Both the position numbers and the translations under genes were made by a program. The notes beneath the pieces are model-generated. The model did not search any database. It was not told the origin of the DNA and was given only the letters and a program-made list of their open reading frames with translations. From Phyllobacteriaceae bacterium (GTDB lineage Bacteria > Pseudomonadota > Alphaproteobacteria > Rhizobiales > Ancalomicrobiaceae), in contig JAAYVT010000211.1 in NCBI GenBank assembly GCA_012517025.1, positions 1 through 7,539 of the forward strand: 7,539 nt of DNA, given 5' to 3'. Shown here in pieces: positions 5,816 to 7,539 of the stretch (within the stretch, counting starts at the first letter, position 1; every line of letters starts with the position of its first letter).

Positions 5816-6679
5816 ATGTCCGTCTCCCTCCCCCGCGCCCCTTGGCGCGATCGCTCCGGCCGCCTCTCGGCGCTGCGCGTCGTCGCCCTGCTCGTGCTCT
5901 CCGCCCCGGCCGTCTGGCTCGCCGTCCGCGCCGCCGTCGGCGATCTCGGACCGCGCCCGCTGACCGAGGCGCTGCGCTTCTGCGGCGATCGGGCGATCGA
6001 GACGCTGATCGCGGCGATCGCGATCACGCCGCTGCGCCGTCTCTCCGGCTGGGCGAAGCTGGTCGGGGTGCGGCGGATGATCGGCCTCGCCGCGTTCTTC
6101 TGGGCGGTGGGACACTTCGGGCTCTACGTCGCCGATCAGGGCGGCGACCTCGGCAAGGTGGCGAGCGAGATCGCGCTGCGCCCCTATCTGACGCTCGGCT
6201 TCGTCGCTCTCGTCGGCCTCGCGACACTGGCGGCGACCTCCACCGACGGGATGATCCGGCGCCTCGGCGGGGCGCGCTGGGGGCGGTTGCACGGGCTCGT
6301 CCACGCGATCGCGATCCTGACGCTCGTCCACTTCTTCCTGCAGGTGCGGCTCGATCCGTTCTGGAGCGCGGTCGTCGCCGGGACGGCGCTCGGTGGGCTG
6401 GCGGTGCGCGTCGCCGCCGACCCCTGCCCGGCCGGCCCGCTCGCCGTGGCGATCGCCGCCGTCGCCGCCTGGATCGGCGCGGCGGGGGGCGAACTCGCCT
6501 GGTTCGCGGCGAAGACGACGCGCCCGCTCGCGCCGATCCTGCGCGCCGATTTCGACACCACCTTCCGGGTGGCGCCGGCGTGGTGGGCGGCGACGATCGT
6601 CCTGGCGCTCGGGGCGCTCGCCCTGCTGCGCCGCCGGTTCACGGCGGGAAACGGCGCCCGCACGGCGATACGCGAATGA
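5816..6679 (+). CDS. msrQ: MsrQ/YedZ-like haem-binding membrane subunit with C-terminal extension
   Basis: 287 residues in the ferric-reductase-like transmembrane family. MsrQ is the haem b quinol-linked partner that feeds electrons to the periplasmic molybdenum enzyme MsrP, which repairs oxidised methionine in envelope proteins. Motifs seen are AITPLRRLSG (69-78), RRMIGLAAFFWAVGHFGLY (86-104), LRPYLTLG (121-128), AATSTDGMIRRLG (139-151) and WGRLHGLVHAI (155-165). Candidate haem histidines are H100, H159 and H172. The spacing of 59 and 13 closely follows H91, H151 and H164 of E. coli MsrQ, as remembered. About 75 residues longer than the E. coli protein, it has two more hydrophobic stretches at about 207-225 and 255-271. 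No msrP lies on either side in this window, although msrP normally precedes msrQ. A different ferric-reductase-like role is therefore possible. The ATG has GAGG four bases upstream. Confidence 0.85.
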   Translation: MSVSLPRAPWRDRSGRLSALRVVALLVLSAPAVWLAVRAAVGDLGPRPLTEALRFCGDRAIETLIAAIAITPLRRLSGWAKLVGVRRMIGLAAFFWAVGHFGLYVADQGGDLGKVASEIALRPYLTLGFVALVGLATLAATSTDGMIRRLGGARWGRLHGLVHAIAILTLVHFFLQVRLDPFWSAVVAGTALGGLAVRVAADPCPAGPLAVAIAAVAAWIGAAGGELAWFAAKTTRPLAPILRADFDTTFRVAPAWWAATIVLALGALALLRRRFTAGNGARTAIRE

Positions 6680-6692
6680 TGCGCGAATGAGG
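6671..6692 (+). repeat. 11-base tandem duplication at the msrQ stop
   Basis: CGCGAATGATG followed directly by CGCGAATGAGG, one mismatch. The first copy contains the msrQ stop codon. It is probably a small replication-slippage duplication. No function is evident. Confidence 0.5.
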
Positions 6693-6694
6693 GC

Positions 6695-6725
6695 TTGCTT
6701 TTCGATCTAGTTTCGATATATCTAA
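6695..6725 (+). promoter_or_regulatory. Promoter with imperfect palindrome over the -10, upstream of the PadR gene
   Basis: TTGCTT (6695-6700) and TATATC (6717-6722) form a plausible -35/-10 pair with a 16-base spacer. Over the -10 lies TTcGATATATCtAA (6712-6725), a 14-bp palindrome with one mismatched pair. TTCGAT also occurs twice, 11 bases apart (6701 and 6712). The block is AT-rich in GC-rich surroundings. Autoregulation by the PadR protein is the likely purpose, by analogy with YqjI. Confidence 0.5.
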
Positions 6726-6776
6726 CTTATGACGGATCGCCATAGGGGTGATCGGATCGAAAAGGAAGACGAACAC

Positions 6777-7406
6777 ATGTTCGGACATCGGATGCGGCGA
6801 ATGGGCCGCGAGGTCTTCGAGAGCTGCCGCGGCGGCTTCGACGGCGAGGGCCGCGAGCGCATGGCGTGGGACGGCGAGGAGCACGGCGGGCGGGGTTTCG
6901 GCCCGTTCGGCAAGGGTGGCTTCGGTCGGCACGGCCATCGGCGCGGCGGGCGGTTCTTCGCCCAGGGCGGGCTGAGGCTGGTGATGTTGGCGATGCTCGC
7001 CGAGCAGCCGCGCCACGGCTACGAGATCATCAAGGCGATCGAGGATCGCATGGGCGGCGCCTACGTGCCGAGCGCCGGGGTGGTCTATCCGACCCTGACC
7101 CTGCTCGAGGAAACCGGCCAGATCGAGGTGGCGCAGTCGGACGGCGCCAAGAAGCTCTACGCCATCACCGAGGCGGGGCGCGCGACGCTGGAGAGCAATC
7201 GCGCCCAGGTCGCCGAGATGATGGCGCGGATGGACGAGGCCGGGGCGGCACGCACCAGCGAACGCGATCCGCGCATCGTCCGCGCCATCGAGAATCTGCG
7301 GCTGGCGATGCGGCTGAAGCTTTCCGCCGGCCGGCTCGACGACGCCCAGACCGCCGCCCTCGTCGCCCTGCTCGACGAGACGACCGCGCGCATCGAGACG
7401 CTGTGA
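6777..7406 (+). CDS. PadR-family regulator, YqjI-like, with Gly/His/Arg-rich N-terminus
   Basis: 209 residues. The start was set at the ATG with AAGGAAG eight bases upstream. An in-frame ATG at 6729 has no ribosome site and touches the palindrome. Residues 1-60 are low in complexity and rich in Gly, Arg and Phe, with His 4, 36, 52, 54 and Cys 17. The PadR winged helix follows: RFFAQGGLRLVMLAMLAEQ (59-77), HGYEIIKAIEDRMGGAY (80-96), PSAGVVYPTLTLLEETGQI (98-116). The C-terminal helical dimerisation part ends DPRIVRAIENLRLAM and LDDAQTAALVALLDE. The whole, including the C-terminus, resembles E. coli YqjI, a nickel-responsive repressor of itself and of the ferric-siderophore reductase YqjH. The E. 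coli N-terminus is far richer in His and Cys, so metal sensing may differ here. The next gene fits a metal/ferric-reductase context. Confidence 0.93.
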   Translation: MFGHRMRRMGREVFESCRGGFDGEGRERMAWDGEEHGGRGFGPFGKGGFGRHGHRRGGRFFAQGGLRLVMLAMLAEQPRHGYEIIKAIEDRMGGAYVPSAGVVYPTLTLLEETGQIEVAQSDGAKKLYAITEAGRATLESNRAQVAEMMARMDEAGAARTSERDPRIVRAIENLRLAMRLKLSAGRLDDAQTAALVALLDETTARIETL

Positions 7407-7409
7407 GAC

Positions 7410-7429
7410 GGGGCGGCGGGCGCCGCCCC
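7410..7429 (+). terminator. GC-rich hairpin just after the PadR gene, terminator or attenuator
   Basis: GGGGCGGC, loop GGGC, GCCGCCCC: a perfect 8-bp stem starting four bases after the PadR stop, followed by a tract of only C and T (TCTCCCCCTCCCTCCC). The tract is not T-rich enough for a classic terminator. Since the next gene follows 72 bases after the PadR stop, partial termination between the two is likely. Confidence 0.5.
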
Positions 7430-7444
7430 TCTCCCCCTCCCTCC

Positions 7445-7461
7445 CGGCCGGTCACCGGCCG
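7445..7461. repeat. GC-rich 17-base hairpin, copy 2
   Basis: CGGCCGG, loop TCA, CCGGCCG: it matches the hairpin at 1337-1353 in 16 of 17 bases, with the change in the loop. It ends five bases before the AAAGGA ribosome site of the next gene, so it could affect translation or, together with the hairpin at 7410-7429, read-through. Confidence 0.45.
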
Positions 7462-7478
7462 TTCCGAAAGGATCATCC

Positions 7479-7539
7479 ATGCTCGTTTCCACCGCCGAGG
7501 TCGCCACGACCTCCGCTTCTCGCTACCTGCAGCAGCTCT
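7479..7539 (+). CDS. Start of a probable DUF2218-domain protein, cut off by window edge
   Basis: Twenty codons and one base are visible, starting at an ATG with AAAGGA six bases upstream. The peptide MLVSTAEVATTSASRYLQQL matches the opening of DUF2218 proteins, which typically begin with a short strand, S-T-A-x-V, and then A-S-R-Y-L-x-Q-L-C-K-H. In alphaproteobacteria this domain is found alone or fused to siderophore-interacting (SIP/FAD-binding) reductases, often beside YqjI-like PadR regulators. The call rests on a short stretch recognised from memory. Its place right after the PadR gene supports it. Confidence 0.65.
   Translation, partial: MLVSTAEVATTSASRYLQQL

Noticed and set aside
6729..6776. 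Upstream ATG start for the PadR gene
   Set aside because: It has no ribosome site and lies at the edge of the likely operator and -10. The ATG at 6777 has AAGGAAG at proper spacing.
1..7539. CRISPR arrays, tRNA or rRNA genes, insertion sequences, attachment sites
   Set aside because: No regularly spaced repeats, RNA-gene-like sequence, transposase motifs or flanking inverted repeats were found by eye on either strand.

Overview
The window looks like chromosomal DNA of a very GC-rich alphaproteobacterium, probably of the Hyphomicrobiales (Rhizobiales) type. The evidence is codon use ending almost always in G or C, ExoP/ExoF/ExoY-like polysaccharide genes, TTAACC-type boxes resembling CtrA sites, and a YqjI-like PadR gene next to a DUF2218-type start. 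The exact genus cannot be fixed from the sequence. No rRNA, tRNA, CRISPR array, transposase or phage gene was seen.

Left part (1-3751): an exopolysaccharide production and export locus. A Wzz/GumC/ExoP-like chain-length protein runs leftward off the window edge. Diverging from it are a short Wza-type outer-membrane export lipoprotein and, about 200 bases further on, a polyprenyl glycosylphosphotransferase of the WcaJ/GumD/ExoY superfamily that would load the first sugar on the lipid carrier. The divergent gap holds two TT..-N7-TTAACC boxes and a GC-rich hairpin. The leader before the transferase holds an AT-rich block and two hairpins. A good hairpin terminator follows the transferase, between convergent genes.

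Middle part (3870-5727): a small regulated unit. A GntR/FCD regulator and a LysE-type exporter lie as a leftward pair, and an OsmC-family thiol protein diverges to the right. The 63-base gap between regulator and osmC-like gene carries an inverted repeat of the FCD-GntR operator type, so one regulator probably controls itself, the exporter and the OsmC protein.

Right part (5816-7539): an MsrQ/YedZ-like haem membrane protein with an extra C-terminal hydrophobic region and no MsrP partner in view, then a PadR regulator closely resembling E. coli YqjI (metal-linked control of a ferric reductase). After two hairpins comes the first 20 codons of what looks like a DUF2218 protein. The theme of the middle and right parts is redox and metal stress; that link is inference from gene order. 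Nothing here is clearly a new system. The most worthwhile leads are the YqjI-like unit, the orphan extended MsrQ, the GntR/LysE/OsmC unit, and a 17-base hairpin that occurs almost identically in two distant gaps.
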